A stretch of 64,000 bases of DNA from an uncultured Bacillota bacterium (GCA_927441425.1 CAKMKG010000026.1:1-64000); one strand, 5' to 3'. Counted from the first letter of the stretch, positions 34,627-43,915 are shown. The notes: generated by a model not told the origin, from the letters alone. Numbers and translations are program-made.

Positions 34627-37600
34627 TTAGTTATATTCAGCAGAAACTGTGGTCTGCCCTGTTATTTTCGCTCTGAATTTAAAAATATTTATTACACCGG
34701 ACCAAACTTTCTCCTCCGGTATATCCTTATTTATTGTGAACGTAATAATTCCCGGAGTGCAAGACAGGATTTCAATACCAGTTCCTGTCACTATGCCAGC
34801 TGTCGTTTCCAGTGCCTTCGTCTGACAGATTAGGTCAACAACATCCAGATCTTCAGCATTATAATTCAAAGCAAAGACGATACCATTGAGATTATTAGTT
34901 TCATAAATATAGAATGGTATATAGATATCCTGCCCTAAAGTGCAGGATATCGTTACATCAGATACTGTCTCAACGGTAAGTAATAGTGTCGAATTGCATG
35001 TCTGATTTTGATAGGTTGCTACCACCTGCACTGAACCGGGCTGCGCCAATGGAGTAATAGTAATCTCACCCGTCGTACTATTGATTGAAACTCCATCATA
35101 AGCATTGGCAAAGCTGTAGGTTATAGCAGAGGCGCTAATCATGTTCCCATAAAAATCTGATCCAATTGCCGAAACGGTAATAAGATTAGAACCTATAATA
35201 GGAATAACTGCTGTATAATTGGTACTTACAAAGCTCAGTGTACTTACATATGCCTGACACTGGATGACTGTTGAAGATTGCAGGCGTCTGGATTGTCCCA
35301 ACTGTCCATATGAATCGTTTCCCCATGCCATCACAGTATTATCAGTTTTCACGGCGAGGCTGTGATATAGCCCTGCAGAAATACTGATAATATCGTCTAA
35401 ATTGTTTACCTGCATCGGCATTGGAATTATTTCCCTTATGCCGATGCCTAACTGCCCATAATTGTTAGCTCCCCATGACCAAACACTCCCATCCGATCCC
35501 ACCGTAAGGCTGTAGTAATCTCCTGCATCAACGTTTACAGCACCAGATAAAACTTGATATGGCTGGCATCTTGTTTCTCCTGTATACCACCAGTCTCCTA
35601 TTTGACCCGAACGGTTATCTCCCCATGCGAAAATGCTGCCATACGAATCTAGGGCAAGGCTGTGATATGTTCCAGCAGCTATTTTGACAATATCACTTAT
35701 TTCGTCTATATGCTTTGGCATTGCTCTATATGATGTCGACGAGTCACCCAACTGATCATAATCGTTAGATCCCCATGACCAAACGGTCCCATCCGATTTT
35801 ACGGCAAGACTGTGAGCATATCCCGCAGCGATACTGATAACATCCATCAAAGGGTCAGACTCTCCGCATACCTGCACTGGCGTCGTTCTGTTTGTTATCG
35901 TTTGGTCACCTAACTGACCATAATTGTTAGAACCCCATGCGTGAATATATCCATATGAATCGATAGCAAGGCTGTGATATGACCCTGCAGCAATGCTGAC
36001 AGCATCCATTAGGCCACTTACCTGCACGGGTGTTGTTCTTGTTACCATTGTGCCGTCGCCCAACTGCCCATAGTCGTTAGATCCCCATGCCCAAACAGTT
36101 CCGTCCGATTTCAATGCAAGACTGTAATATGCTCCTGCAGCGATGCCGATAACATCAGATAAGCCAATTATCTGCACCGGCGTTGACTTCGCTACTGTTG
36201 TACTATCGCCTAACTGCCCATAATCGTTCGATCCCCATGCCCAAACAGTTCCATCTGATTTCACCGCAAGACTGTGATATGCTCCTGCGGCAGTGCTTTC
36301 AATATCAGTTAAATTGCTTATCTGCACCGGAGTTAATCTCGTTGTTATACCATTACCCAACTGCCCATAATCGTCAGATCCCCATGCCCAAACAGTTCCA
36401 TCTGATTTTACCGCAAGGCTATGAAGATATCCGGCAGCGATGCCGATAACATCGGTTAAACCGCTGACCTGTACTGGCATTATAGTTAATTCACTTGTAA
36501 CGTCACCTAGCTGCCCATATTCGTTAGAACCCCATTCCCAAACGGTTCCATCCAATCCCACAGCAAGGCTATAATAATCTCCTGCATCAACGCTTTCAGC
36601 ATTAGATAGAACTATATACGGCATTCTTCTATTTGAAGTAGACCAGTCTCCTATTTGACCAAAACTGTTTTCTCCCCATGCGTAAATATTTCCATATATA
36701 TCGATAGCAAGGCTGTGATATGCTCCTGCGGCGATGTTGATAACACCGCCTATGTTACTTATTTGCTCTGGCATTGTTCTATATGTTCCCGTCCAGTCAC
36801 CTAGCTGATAAGAGTTATTAGATCCCCATGACCAAACGGTCCCGTCCGATTTTAAAGCAAGACTGTGTGCATATCCCGCAGCGACACTGATAACATCTGT
36901 CAAAGGGGAAAGCTCTCCGTATACCTGCACTGGAGTTTTTCTATTTATTCTCGTTTGATCGCCTAACTGCCCATAATTGTTATATCCCCATGCCCAAACA
37001 GTTCCATCCGATTTCACCGCAAGGCTGTGACTATATCCCGCGGCAATACTTACAATATCGTTCAAGCCACTTACCTGCACTGGTGTTGCTCTTGTTTGCC
37101 ATGTACTATCGCCTAGCTGCCCATAATTGTTTGATCCCCATGCCCAAACAGTTCCATCCGATTTCACCGCAAGGCTGTGAGAAGTTCCAGCAGCTATACT
37201 TATAACGTTCGTGAGTCCTACAACCTGTGTTAGTGCTACTGAATCTGCAATTGATCCGTTACCGCACTCACCATGTCCATTAGCCCCCCAAGACCAGACT
37301 GTCCCGTCATTTTTTAGTACTAATGAAAAACAATATCCAGCCGATCCTTGTATAACATTGCCGCTGTTATAAAGCTGATACAATTCGTCCTGAGTAGGAC
37401 AATATCCTCTGACATCAAAATCACTTTCTGGTAAGTTTTGAATGATGTCAGTCTGCTCTAGGTTATTTATGGCGTTTAATGTGTTAATTAGCCTTCCATT
37501 ATCAACTACTTCCTGTAGATTTGACAGCATATCCGACGTGCTTAATATCCGTTCTTTTAAACCGGCAGGATTAAGGGTATCGTCCGTGCTTAACACCGCC

Positions 37601-39186
37601 GCCGCTACACCGCTCACCATGGCCGTTGACATCGACGTGCCACTTTGAATCCCATACTCATCATTTGGTAATGTACTGCTAATATCACGGCCCAGTGCTG
37701 TTACATCAACAAGCCTCGAGTTGTAATTCGAGAAATACGAAATCCCACCATCTGCGTTTGTTGACGTAACACTGATGATGTTATCCAAGTCAAAACAAGC
37801 CGGATAGATTGGTTTTGTTTCTAAATCTGTTCGTGCGTTGCCAGCCGAACTGATAAAGAGCATCTCTGAATTTTCAATTGCTTCTTTTAGTGCCCGATTG
37901 TTATTCGTACTTCCAAAGCTGCAATTAACGATTTCTGCTCCCATTTTTTCTGCATATTCAATTGCTGCAATGATATCACTTGTGTATGCTGTTCCATTGC
38001 TAAATACTTTAAGCGGAAGAATAGAAATATTATTATTTGGTGTCAAATTGTCATCAGCATTGCTTAAGCCAGCAATAATACCAGCAATGTGGGTTGCATG
38101 AGATTGCTCCAGCCCAAGAGATTCCTCATATACGATTTCTAAATTATCCGGAAAGCTCCATCCATTGACATCATCTACATATCCGTTACCGTCATCATCA
38201 ATACCATTATTCGGGATTTCATCGGAATTGGTATAGATGTAATCTTTCAGATCTGAATGTGTAATATCAAGTCCGGTATCGATTACTGCAACTATAATTT
38301 TTTTTGTTGTTGAAGGCTCTTCAACCGGAAATTCCTCTGCGATTGCTTCATCAGAAGGAATTTCTTCTGATGCTGGCTCTTCAGCTGTAACTTCTTTTAT
38401 TGCTCCGTCTGTAGGTTTTTCCTCTAAGGTATCATCGATAGGCTCATCTTCAATTCCCGCCAATGACATCTCAAAGTCCGGCTGAATGTATTCTATCTCT
38501 TCATCAACATCATGTTCTTTTAAAACTTCGGCAAACTCACTTGGATTCATACTCTCTTCAAGGATGATAAGTTCGGTTTTACCCTTTTTTTCGTTCAGAA
38601 AATCGATATTGTCAGTTGTATCTTCCAGAAATTCTCCAAGAGATTGGATTGGTTTCTTTTTTGAATTACTCTCGAACATACTATTAAAATCTTTGGGTAC
38701 CAGGTTTTCAATTTTGATTGACTTCTGTATTTTTCCTTCTATTTTTCCCTTAAATGATTCTTCCCCTTCACCCTTATATTTGACAATGAATCGGTCTGTC
38801 TTTGATTCTTCAACCAGATCATGCTGCCGTTTCAGAATATTACCCAGAAGTATCGGATCTATTACTAGGTCATTCTTATTTTGGCTTATGATATCAATCT
38901 TGTCCTCTATAAGTTGTTTTACTCCATCGAAATCATCATAATCTGAAGGCTGTATATTGCCATCTATTGTCATAATAGCAGTTTGAGTAACATTCGATGG
39001 GCACACCGACTTAATTATCTCATTCACAGTCATGAGATCCGGCGTTGTATCCACCATCATTTCATATGGATTATCCTTTTTCTGCGGCTTAATTATGGAT
39101 TGACCATAAACGTTAATTATCATTCCGTTTACAATAAGTAAAAAAGCCATTAAGCATATGAATATTTTTTTGATTATTCTTTCCAT
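34627..39186 (-). CDS. Secreted subtilisin-like protease with RCC1 propeller repeats and cohesin-like end
   Basis: The 1519-residue protein has a signal peptide (about 1-28), an S8 propeptide-like region, an acidic Glu/Pro linker (about 235-290), an S8 catalytic domain and 14 RCC1 repeats (about 620-1310) of the VWAWGSNDYGQLGD type. Catalytic residues are D303 (VIDTG), H363 (SHATHIAG), the oxyanion Asn of SSAGN and S518 (SGTSMSTA). The C-terminus has an Ig-like segment and a cohesin-like domain (about 1390-1519, LGQDIYIPFYIYETNNLNGI). No anchor motif is seen. Fourteen blades suggest two seven-bladed propellers. It may process or deliver the neighbouring RHS protein, which is inference from position. 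Confidence 0.87.
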   Translation of the reverse strand: MERIIKKIFICLMAFLLIVNGMIINVYGQSIIKPQKKDNPYEMMVDTTPDLMTVNEIIKSVCPSNVTQTAIMTIDGNIQPSDYDDFDGVKQLIEDKIDIISQNKNDLVIDPILLGNILKRQHDLVEESKTDRFIVKYKGEGEESFKGKIEGKIQKSIKIENLVPKDFNSMFESNSKKKPIQSLGEFLEDTTDNIDFLNEKKGKTELIILEESMNPSEFAEVLKEHDVDEEIEYIQPDFEMSLAGIEDEPIDDTLEEKPTDGAIKEVTAEEPASEEIPSDEAIAEEFPVEEPSTTKKIIVAVIDTGLDITHSDLKDYIYTNSDEIPNNGIDDDGNGYVDDVNGWSFPDNLEIVYEESLGLEQSHATHIAGIIAGLSNADDNLTPNNNISILPLKVFSNGTAYTSDIIAAIEYAEKMGAEIVNCSFGSTNNNRALKEAIENSEMLFISSAGNARTDLETKPIYPACFDLDNIISVTSTNADGGISYFSNYNSRLVDVTALGRDISSTLPNDEYGIQSGTSMSTAMVSGVAAAVLSTDDTLNPAGLKERILSTSDMLSNLQEVVDNGRLINTLNAINNLEQTDIIQNLPESDFDVRGYCPTQDELYQLYNSGNVIQGSAGYCFSLVLKNDGTVWSWGANGHGECGNGSIADSVALTQVVGLTNVISIAAGTSHSLAVKSDGTVWAWGSNNYGQLGDSTWQTRATPVQVSGLNDIVSIAAGYSHSLAVKSDGTVWAWGYNNYGQLGDQTRINRKTPVQVYGELSPLTDVISVAAGYAHSLALKSDGTVWSWGSNNSYQLGDWTGTYRTMPEQISNIGGVINIAAGAYHSLAIDIYGNIYAWGENSFGQIGDWSTSNRRMPYIVLSNAESVDAGDYYSLAVGLDGTVWEWGSNEYGQLGDVTSELTIMPVQVSGLTDVIGIAAGYLHSLAVKSDGTVWAWGSDDYGQLGNGITTRLTPVQISNLTDIESTAAGAYHSLAVKSDGTVWAWGSNDYGQLGDSTTVAKSTPVQIIGLSDVIGIAAGAYYSLALKSDGTVWAWGSNDYGQLGDGTMVTRTTPVQVSGLMDAVSIAAGSYHSLAIDSYGYIHAWGSNNYGQLGDQTITNRTTPVQVCGESDPLMDVISIAAGYAHSLAVKSDGTVWSWGSNDYDQLGDSSTSYRAMPKHIDEISDIVKIAAGTYHSLALDSYGSIFAWGDNRSGQIGDWWYTGETRCQPYQVLSGAVNVDAGDYYSLTVGSDGSVWSWGANNYGQLGIGIREIIPMPMQVNNLDDIISISAGLYHSLAVKTDNTVMAWGNDSYGQLGQSRRLQSSTVIQCQAYVSTLSFVSTNYTAVIPIIGSNLITVSAIGSDFYGNMISASAITYSFANAYDGVSINSTTGEITITPLAQPGSVQVVATYQNQTCNSTLLLTVETVSDVTISCTLGQDIYIPFYIYETNNLNGIVFALNYNAEDLDVVDLICQTKALETTAGIVTGTGIEILSCTPGIITFTINKDIPEEKVWSGVINIFKFRAKITGQTTVSAEYN
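35250..37330 (-). repeat. Fourteen tandem RCC1-coding units in two sets of seven
   Basis: Each unit is about 147-160 bases and encodes a W-(A/S)-WG-x(4)-GQLGD blade. Unit 3 (DQTRINRKTPVQVYGELSPL) matches unit 10 (DQTITNRTTPVQVCGESDPL), unit 4 matches unit 11, unit 5 (IGDWSTSNRRMPYIVL) matches unit 12, and unit 6 matches unit 13. Similarity is therefore highest at a distance of seven units, about 1.05 kb. Confidence 0.8.
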
Positions 39187-39214
39187 CTTTCATCCTCCGT
39201 TTAATGATATACAA

Positions 39215-39250
39215 CAAAAAAACTGCGCAGTCGTACTAAACCCGCAGTTT
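39215..39250 (-). promoter_or_regulatory. Terminator-like hairpin in the leader of the subtilisin gene
   Basis: AAACTGCG pairs with CGCAGTTT around a 15-base loop and is followed by seven T on the minus strand, ending about 30 bases before the ATG. A ribosome site GGAGG lies between. Such a site can act as an attenuator or stop read-through from upstream. No known riboswitch class was recognised in the preceding sequence. The rest of 39251-39580 is AT-rich with no gene seen. Confidence 0.6.
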
Positions 39251-39580
39251 GATGACATCGCTCAATTGTATAATCCTACTTTATTATGATTTAGTAGTTA
39301 TAGAGCATAAAATATATCGTCGCTTTGTATTCAATTCAGTTGAATTATAGCATTATATTTTTATATTTACATATATCTTTATCGACTGCTTATTACAATT
39401 TTTTTGTTTATTTTACATTAATTGTTACTTTGCAAATTTTAAAAATATCATTAAAATAATATATAAACAAGCTAGTTGTAAGAAATCGTATTCCTGATGT
39501 AATAATATACATTACTTCAGATTATGATCGTTCATTATTTGTCGAAAAAAATATAGTAAATCATTCGCGAAATATCAAAG

Positions 39581-39628
39581 AAAATAAAAATGCCTGGCTA
39601 AAAGTATCGTTTATACCTTTAGCCAGGC
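39581..39628 (-). terminator. Terminator between ctpA and the subtilisin gene
   Basis: GCCTGGCTAAA and TTTAGCCAGGC (39592-39628) form an 11-bp stem, followed on the minus strand by ATTTTTATTTT. It probably ends the ftsE-ctpA transcription unit after it passes through two repeat elements. Confidence 0.8.
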
Positions 39629-39711
39629 TTTCATTCATTATATCCAATTATCAATTGCATAAATTATTAGTGTTAAATATAACCCAACCGAGCTTATGCA
39701 AAGCGACTGAG

Positions 39712-39797
39712 AAAAGTGTTTTTTATAGAAAACCGTGAAACCTATTACCGACCTTGATGCGGAGCATCTTAAGGGAGGCGGTTTTCGTACTTTTCGA
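39712..39797. repeat. Palindromic intergenic element, family 1, copy E (core only)
   Basis: The core AGAAAACCGTGAAACCTATT ... GGCGGTTTTCG matches copy D at 55390-55450 nearly base for base, with flanking AAAAGTGTTTTTT also shared, but the outer GTGTTCTC ends are absent. It lies next to copy C. Confidence 0.7.
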
Positions 39798-39825
39798 GCT
39801 GATGAGGTGATAAAGGTTAAAACAA

Positions 39826-39932
39826 AAGCGCCGTGCCGAGGTGTTCTCAAGGGAAACCGTGAAACCTGTTACCGCCTTTATGCAAAGCATTGAAAGGCGG
39901 CGGTTTCCAAGAGAACACCTCCGGCAGGCGCT
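39826..39932. repeat. Palindromic intergenic element, family 1, copy C
   Basis: The best-preserved copy: AAGCGCCGTGCCGAGGTGTT(CTC) at 39826-39848 is inverted at 39911-39932, and GGGAAACCG (39851-39859) pairs with CGGTTTCC near 39901. The whole 107 bases could fold into one long hairpin. It lies just downstream of the ctpA stop. Confidence 0.85.
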
Positions 39933-39946
39933 AATTATTAAACAGT

Positions 39947-41131
39947 TTATTGCAGCAGCAGCTCCACTGCCTTTTCCAGCTGCTTATCGGTCTCATCCTC
40001 CGCCAGAACTTCCACGACCACATCCGGCTCAATGCCGACCTTGTGAATTACGTTTCCGTCCGGAGAAAAATATTGCATGATGGTCAGTTTGACCGCATCA
40101 CCGTTGGACAGCTTTTCTACGCTTTGGATGATGCCTTTTCCATAGGAGGTAGTTCCGATTACCGTTCCTCCTTTATGATCCTTGATCGCTGCGGTAATGA
40201 TTTCAGATGCACTGGCAGTGCCGCCATTGATCAGCACCACATAAGGCAGCGTTGTTTTCCCGGATTCGGACTTGTAATAATCCTTATTTCCTTTTCTATC
40301 CTCCGTATAAGTCACGACGCCATCATCCAGCAATAAATCTGCAACCTTGATGCTGGATTCAACCAGACCGCCGCCGTTGTCTCGCAAATCAATCACAAGA
40401 CCTTTTACTTGCTTAAGCTCCAGATCCCTCAGCTGCTGTTTAAAGTCTTCTGCTGTCTTTTCCTCGAAGGAGCTGATTCTGATATAGCCTATATTTCCGT
40501 CCAGTACTTCAGAACGAACGGACTGCATGACAATATTGGCACGGGTGATGGTAAACTCCATCTCTTCATTTCCTCGCAAAATGACCAGGTCAACCTTGGT
40601 CCCGGGCTTTCCCCTCATCGCGGCTACCGCCTGATCGATGGAACTGCCATCGTATACCTTACCACCGACGCTGATGATCTTATCTTTGGTCTTGATTCCC
40701 GCCTTAGCTGCCGGAGATCCATCGATGGGAGAAACAACATTGATCAAACCAGTGTCATCTGGTGCGATGGTCACGCCGATCCCCTGATATTCTCCGGTTG
40801 TGGAAATCATAATTTCATTATATTCTGCTTCAGAAAGATAAGAGGAATAGGGATCACCAATCCCCCAGAAAAGGCCTTTATACATCCCTTCCATCAATTT
40901 ATCGTTATCCACAGGAACATAGTATTTTTCCTGTATGTATTGCTCCAGCTCAGCCAGCCTGCCGTACTTCTCCTTCATCAGCTTATAGTTATCGTATTCA
41001 TCATTGGTGATTGCCATATATCCGCCCGATGCATAACCGACAAAATAAACAGCTCCGCCTGTGGCCAACGCGCCAACCAGAACTGCGATTACAATGATAA
41101 AAATAAAGTTTCGTTTTTTCATCATGAACAT
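39947..41131 (-). CDS. ctpA: C-terminal processing peptidase, S41 family
   Basis: The 394-residue protein has one N-terminal membrane helix (about 7-30), a PDZ domain (about 95-175, TGEYQGIGVTIAPDDTG and SPAAKAGIKTKDKIISVGG) and the S41 protease domain with GGTASASEIITAA (nucleophile Ser) and GTTSYGKGIIQ (Lys of the dyad). A short peptidoglycan-binding tail is absent. It should act outside the membrane. The start at 41131 has GAGGGAG 6 bases upstream; a GTG at 41161 overlaps recJ. It ends the ftsE-ftsX-M23-recJ-ctpA group. Confidence 0.9.
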   Translation of the reverse strand: MFMMKKRNFIFIIVIAVLVGALATGGAVYFVGYASGGYMAITNDEYDNYKLMKEKYGRLAELEQYIQEKYYVPVDNDKLMEGMYKGLFWGIGDPYSSYLSEAEYNEIMISTTGEYQGIGVTIAPDDTGLINVVSPIDGSPAAKAGIKTKDKIISVGGKVYDGSSIDQAVAAMRGKPGTKVDLVILRGNEEMEFTITRANIVMQSVRSEVLDGNIGYIRISSFEEKTAEDFKQQLRDLELKQVKGLVIDLRDNGGGLVESSIKVADLLLDDGVVTYTEDRKGNKDYYKSESGKTTLPYVVLINGGTASASEIITAAIKDHKGGTVIGTTSYGKGIIQSVEKLSNGDAVKLTIMQYFSPDGNVIHKVGIEPDVVVEVLAEDETDKQLEKAVELLLQ

Positions 41132-41154
41132 AATAGTCTCCCTCGATACGCATT

Positions 41155-42798
41155 TTACCACGTGATGCCTTTTAATACAAACTGAATTTTTGAATCTCCG
41201 TTCCAGACATTGATATCCGGATAGCCCGCCAGGTCAAGCTGTGTGCCTGTCAGCAGTTGTTCCCTGTAGTCCTGCGCTTTCTGGAAAAGAATACAGGGCA
41301 CGCCATATCCACTTGCTCCCAGACCGGAAAAACGGACATGTTGTCTGTCCGCGCCCATAAAATTTACGCTTGCGGCTCGCATTCCTTTGATCTGAAGCAG
41401 CGGCCTTTCATTCCGGCACCCAAAAGGCGCCAGCCTTTCCAATTCAACTGCTAGATTGATATCGATATCACCCTCATCAATAATGAGATCGATGAGCAAG
41501 GCGGAATCGAAGAGATTGGAATTCTCCTGATAGAGAAGCCCGACCTCATGATTTAAACGTCTACGCAATTCAGCCAAATTTCCGGCCTTCATCAAGAAGC
41601 CGCAAGCTCCGGAATGACCGCCGAATTTCTCGAAAAGCGTATCATGTTTTTTTAGAATATCATATAGGTTCAGGCTATTGATGCTTCTGCCGGTTCCCTT
41701 CAGACAACCGTCGCCAGATTCCGTAACAATAATTGCCGGTCTTCCGTACTCATCCTTGATTTTCCCTGCGACGATGCCTGCGATCCCTTCATGAATGTCC
41801 TTTGGCGCAATAATGTAGAATAAATCCTGCTCCAGCTCCGCTGCAATGACTTCCTTGCATTTGTGGAAGGCTTCCTCCTGAACCCTTTTCCGCTCATTAT
41901 TGTTTTGTATCAAAATCGCTACGATTTCTGCGATCTTCTTTTCATCCCTAGAGGTTAAGAGCTCTACCCCGATTTTGGCATCCAGCAGCCTGCCGGCTGC
42001 ATTTAAGTGGGGTACTATAATATATGCGATATTCTCCGATTTTATTTTATCTGTTGTTAATCCGGCTTCTTTTATAAGCCTGTCCAGCCCAGGTCTTCTT
42101 CTTGCATTAATGACTCCCATGCCATACTTTGTGAGGGTCCTGTTTTCATCGATCAAGGGAACGATATCTCCGATGGTAGCAATGGCTACAAGATCCAGCA
42201 CCCCGTTCAGCAACGATTTGGGAAGTCCGGCTTTCCTCTGTATCCCTTGGGCCAGCTTGAAAGCCACCCCGCAGCCCGCCAGATGCTTAAAGGGATAAGG
42301 GCAGTCCTCCTGTTTCGGATTGATTAAAATGCAGTCAGCAGGTCTGTCATTGATATTATGATGATCCGTAACAATAAAATCTATTCCGATGCTTTTCCCG
42401 TATTCCACTTCCTCGTAGGAAACACTTCCACAGTCTACTGTAAGGATCAGATCGGCTCCCTGCTCCCGTATCAGTTCGATGGCTTCCTTATTCAGGCCAT
42501 AGCCTTCATCAAAGCGGGAAGGGATATAATAGGTCAGGTTGTCTGTAAGATGGGATAAGATCTCCATAAGGAGGCTGACAGAGGTTACGCCGTCAGCGTC
42601 ATAGTCTCCGTAAATGCAAATCTTCCGGTTCTGCTTTATGGAAGACAATAGGAAATCCACTCCTGCTTCCATATTTTTCAGCAGGAATGGATCGTAAGTC
42701 AAATTTGGTTTTTCCGATAAAAATTCAAGGATATCAGACTCTTCCGTGATGCCTCTATGCTTCAGAATCTCACGAATCATTGGGTGAATCTTATTCAT
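41155..42798 (-). CDS. recJ: Single-stranded-DNA-specific exonuclease RecJ
   Basis: RecJ degrades single strands 5' to 3' in recombination and repair. The 547-residue protein has the DHH motifs IYGDYDADGVTS, TVDCGS and VTDHHNIND, the DHHA1 GGHSGACGF block near 430, and an OB-like C-terminus. It is slightly shorter than the usual bacterial RecJ (about 570). The ATG at 42798 follows the stop of the M23 gene by one base, implying translational coupling; a longer frame up to 42921 would lie inside that gene. Confidence 0.9.
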   Translation of the reverse strand: MNKIHPMIREILKHRGITEESDILEFLSEKPNLTYDPFLLKNMEAGVDFLLSSIKQNRKICIYGDYDADGVTSVSLLMEILSHLTDNLTYYIPSRFDEGYGLNKEAIELIREQGADLILTVDCGSVSYEEVEYGKSIGIDFIVTDHHNINDRPADCILINPKQEDCPYPFKHLAGCGVAFKLAQGIQRKAGLPKSLLNGVLDLVAIATIGDIVPLIDENRTLTKYGMGVINARRRPGLDRLIKEAGLTTDKIKSENIAYIIVPHLNAAGRLLDAKIGVELLTSRDEKKIAEIVAILIQNNNERKRVQEEAFHKCKEVIAAELEQDLFYIIAPKDIHEGIAGIVAGKIKDEYGRPAIIVTESGDGCLKGTGRSINSLNLYDILKKHDTLFEKFGGHSGACGFLMKAGNLAELRRRLNHEVGLLYQENSNLFDSALLIDLIIDEGDIDINLAVELERLAPFGCRNERPLLQIKGMRAASVNFMGADRQHVRFSGLGASGYGVPCILFQKAQDYREQLLTGTQLDLAGYPDINVWNGDSKIQFVLKGITW

Positions 42799-42799
42799 G

Positions 42800-43915
42800 C
42801 TATAACCAGTTCCGTGGATTCTGATATTCTCCGTCGACGCGCACCTCAAAATGGATATGAGGTCCTGTAGAGACTCCTGTTGAACCCACAAGCGCGATAT
42901 CCTGTCCCCTGGCCACAACATCGCCGGTGCCGACCAGCAACTTGCTGTTGTGAGCGTAGAGGGTCACAATTCCGCCGCCGTGGTCGATCATGACCAAATT
43001 TCCATAGCTGTTGTTCCAGCCCGCTTTGATGACCGTGCCGTTATTCGCCGCAAGGACTTTGGTCCCTGATGCTGCTCCGATATCCATACCGGTATGTAAT
43101 TTCTTCACCTTCAGCACCGGGTGCAGCCGCATTCCGAATTCTGAAGTTACTCTTGTGCTGCTAGCGGAAGGCCATGCAAAGATTCCTCCCGTATAGGCCT
43201 GGTTACCCTGCAACCTTCGGATTTCTTCTTTTATTCGGTTTGCTTCCGCGTTCAAAGCGTCAATTTCTTTTTCTAAAGCCTTATTATCGCTGGCGACCTC
43301 GGCTCTTAAATTTGCAACCTCACCCCGGGATGCTTGTAGAGAAGCCTGCTTATTCGCTTCCTGCTCCTTTTCCGAAATCAGCTGCGCCTGAAGTGTTTCC
43401 AGCGTTCGTTTCTGCAATTCTATTTGCTTATGCTGTTCCTCCATTACTTTCAGGATTTCTACATCATTGTCAAATATTTTCTGCACCATATCCATGTTGC
43501 TCATGAAATCGGTGATGTCCTCGGAGCCAAGAAGGATCTGAACCATTCCTACGTCTCCGTTTTTATACATTGCTCTCAGCCGCTTCTGCAGCTCGTCGTT
43601 CTGTACTGCCATTTCCTGCTCGACGGTGTCAAGGTTCGCTCTAACCACTGCGATTTCCTGTTCTGTTTTGTTGATATCACCCTTCAACTCAGTAATTTCC
43701 TTTTCAGTGGCGTTGATCTGTGATTCCAGTTGTTTGATTTGATTGGTCAGCTGTTTCTCTTGTTTCTTTCCTTCGTTCAGCTGTGTTTTTGTCTGATCAA
43801 GCTGGTTATGGATGTTATTCAGTTGCTGTTGCTCATCGTCTGCATAAATTGCTCCCACGGTGAATAAGGCGGCAAGCAATGCAAACATGAAAACATACGA
43901 AACAATTCTCTTCAC
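42800..43915 (-). CDS. Secreted coiled-coil M23 (LytM) peptidoglycan endopeptidase
   Basis: The 371-residue protein has a signal peptide (about 1-25), a long heptad-rich coiled coil (about 27-240, QQLNNIHNQLDQTKTQLNEG onward) and a C-terminal M23 domain (about 270-371) with HTGMDIGAASG, YAHNS and GPHIHFEV, including the zinc-binding His/Asp/His set. This is the EnvC/PcsB/CwlO arrangement in which FtsEX opens the coiled coil to activate the hydrolase; ftsE and ftsX are directly upstream. A family 2 repeat lies between ftsX and this gene. Confidence 0.9.
   Translation of the reverse strand: MKRIVSYVFMFALLAALFTVGAIYADDEQQQLNNIHNQLDQTKTQLNEGKKQEKQLTNQIKQLESQINATEKEITELKGDINKTEQEIAVVRANLDTVEQEMAVQNDELQKRLRAMYKNGDVGMVQILLGSEDITDFMSNMDMVQKIFDNDVEILKVMEEQHKQIELQKRTLETLQAQLISEKEQEANKQASLQASRGEVANLRAEVASDNKALEKEIDALNAEANRIKEEIRRLQGNQAYTGGIFAWPSASSTRVTSEFGMRLHPVLKVKKLHTGMDIGAASGTKVLAANNGTVIKAGWNNSYGNLVMIDHGGGIVTLYAHNSKLLVGTGDVVARGQDIALVGSTGVSTGPHIHFEVRVDGEYQNPRNWL

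Noticed and set aside
39251-39580. c-di-GMP riboswitch in the leader of the subtilisin gene
   Set aside because: Neither class I nor class II landmark sequences are present; only the hairpin with a T tract could be supported.
39638-39850. A 70-residue minus-strand frame containing PPPLRCSASRSVIGFTVF, similar to part of a 150-residue frame at 55343-55795 (PPPLRCFASKAVIGFTVF)
   Set aside because: The shared peptide is only the translation of the family 1 palindromic repeat. Neither frame has a convincing start, and the second runs antisense-frame through mgtE.
40409-41185. 258-residue plus-strand frame opposite ctpA
   Set aside because: It is antisense to the PDZ and N-terminal parts of a clear S41 protease and has no recognisable motif of its own.
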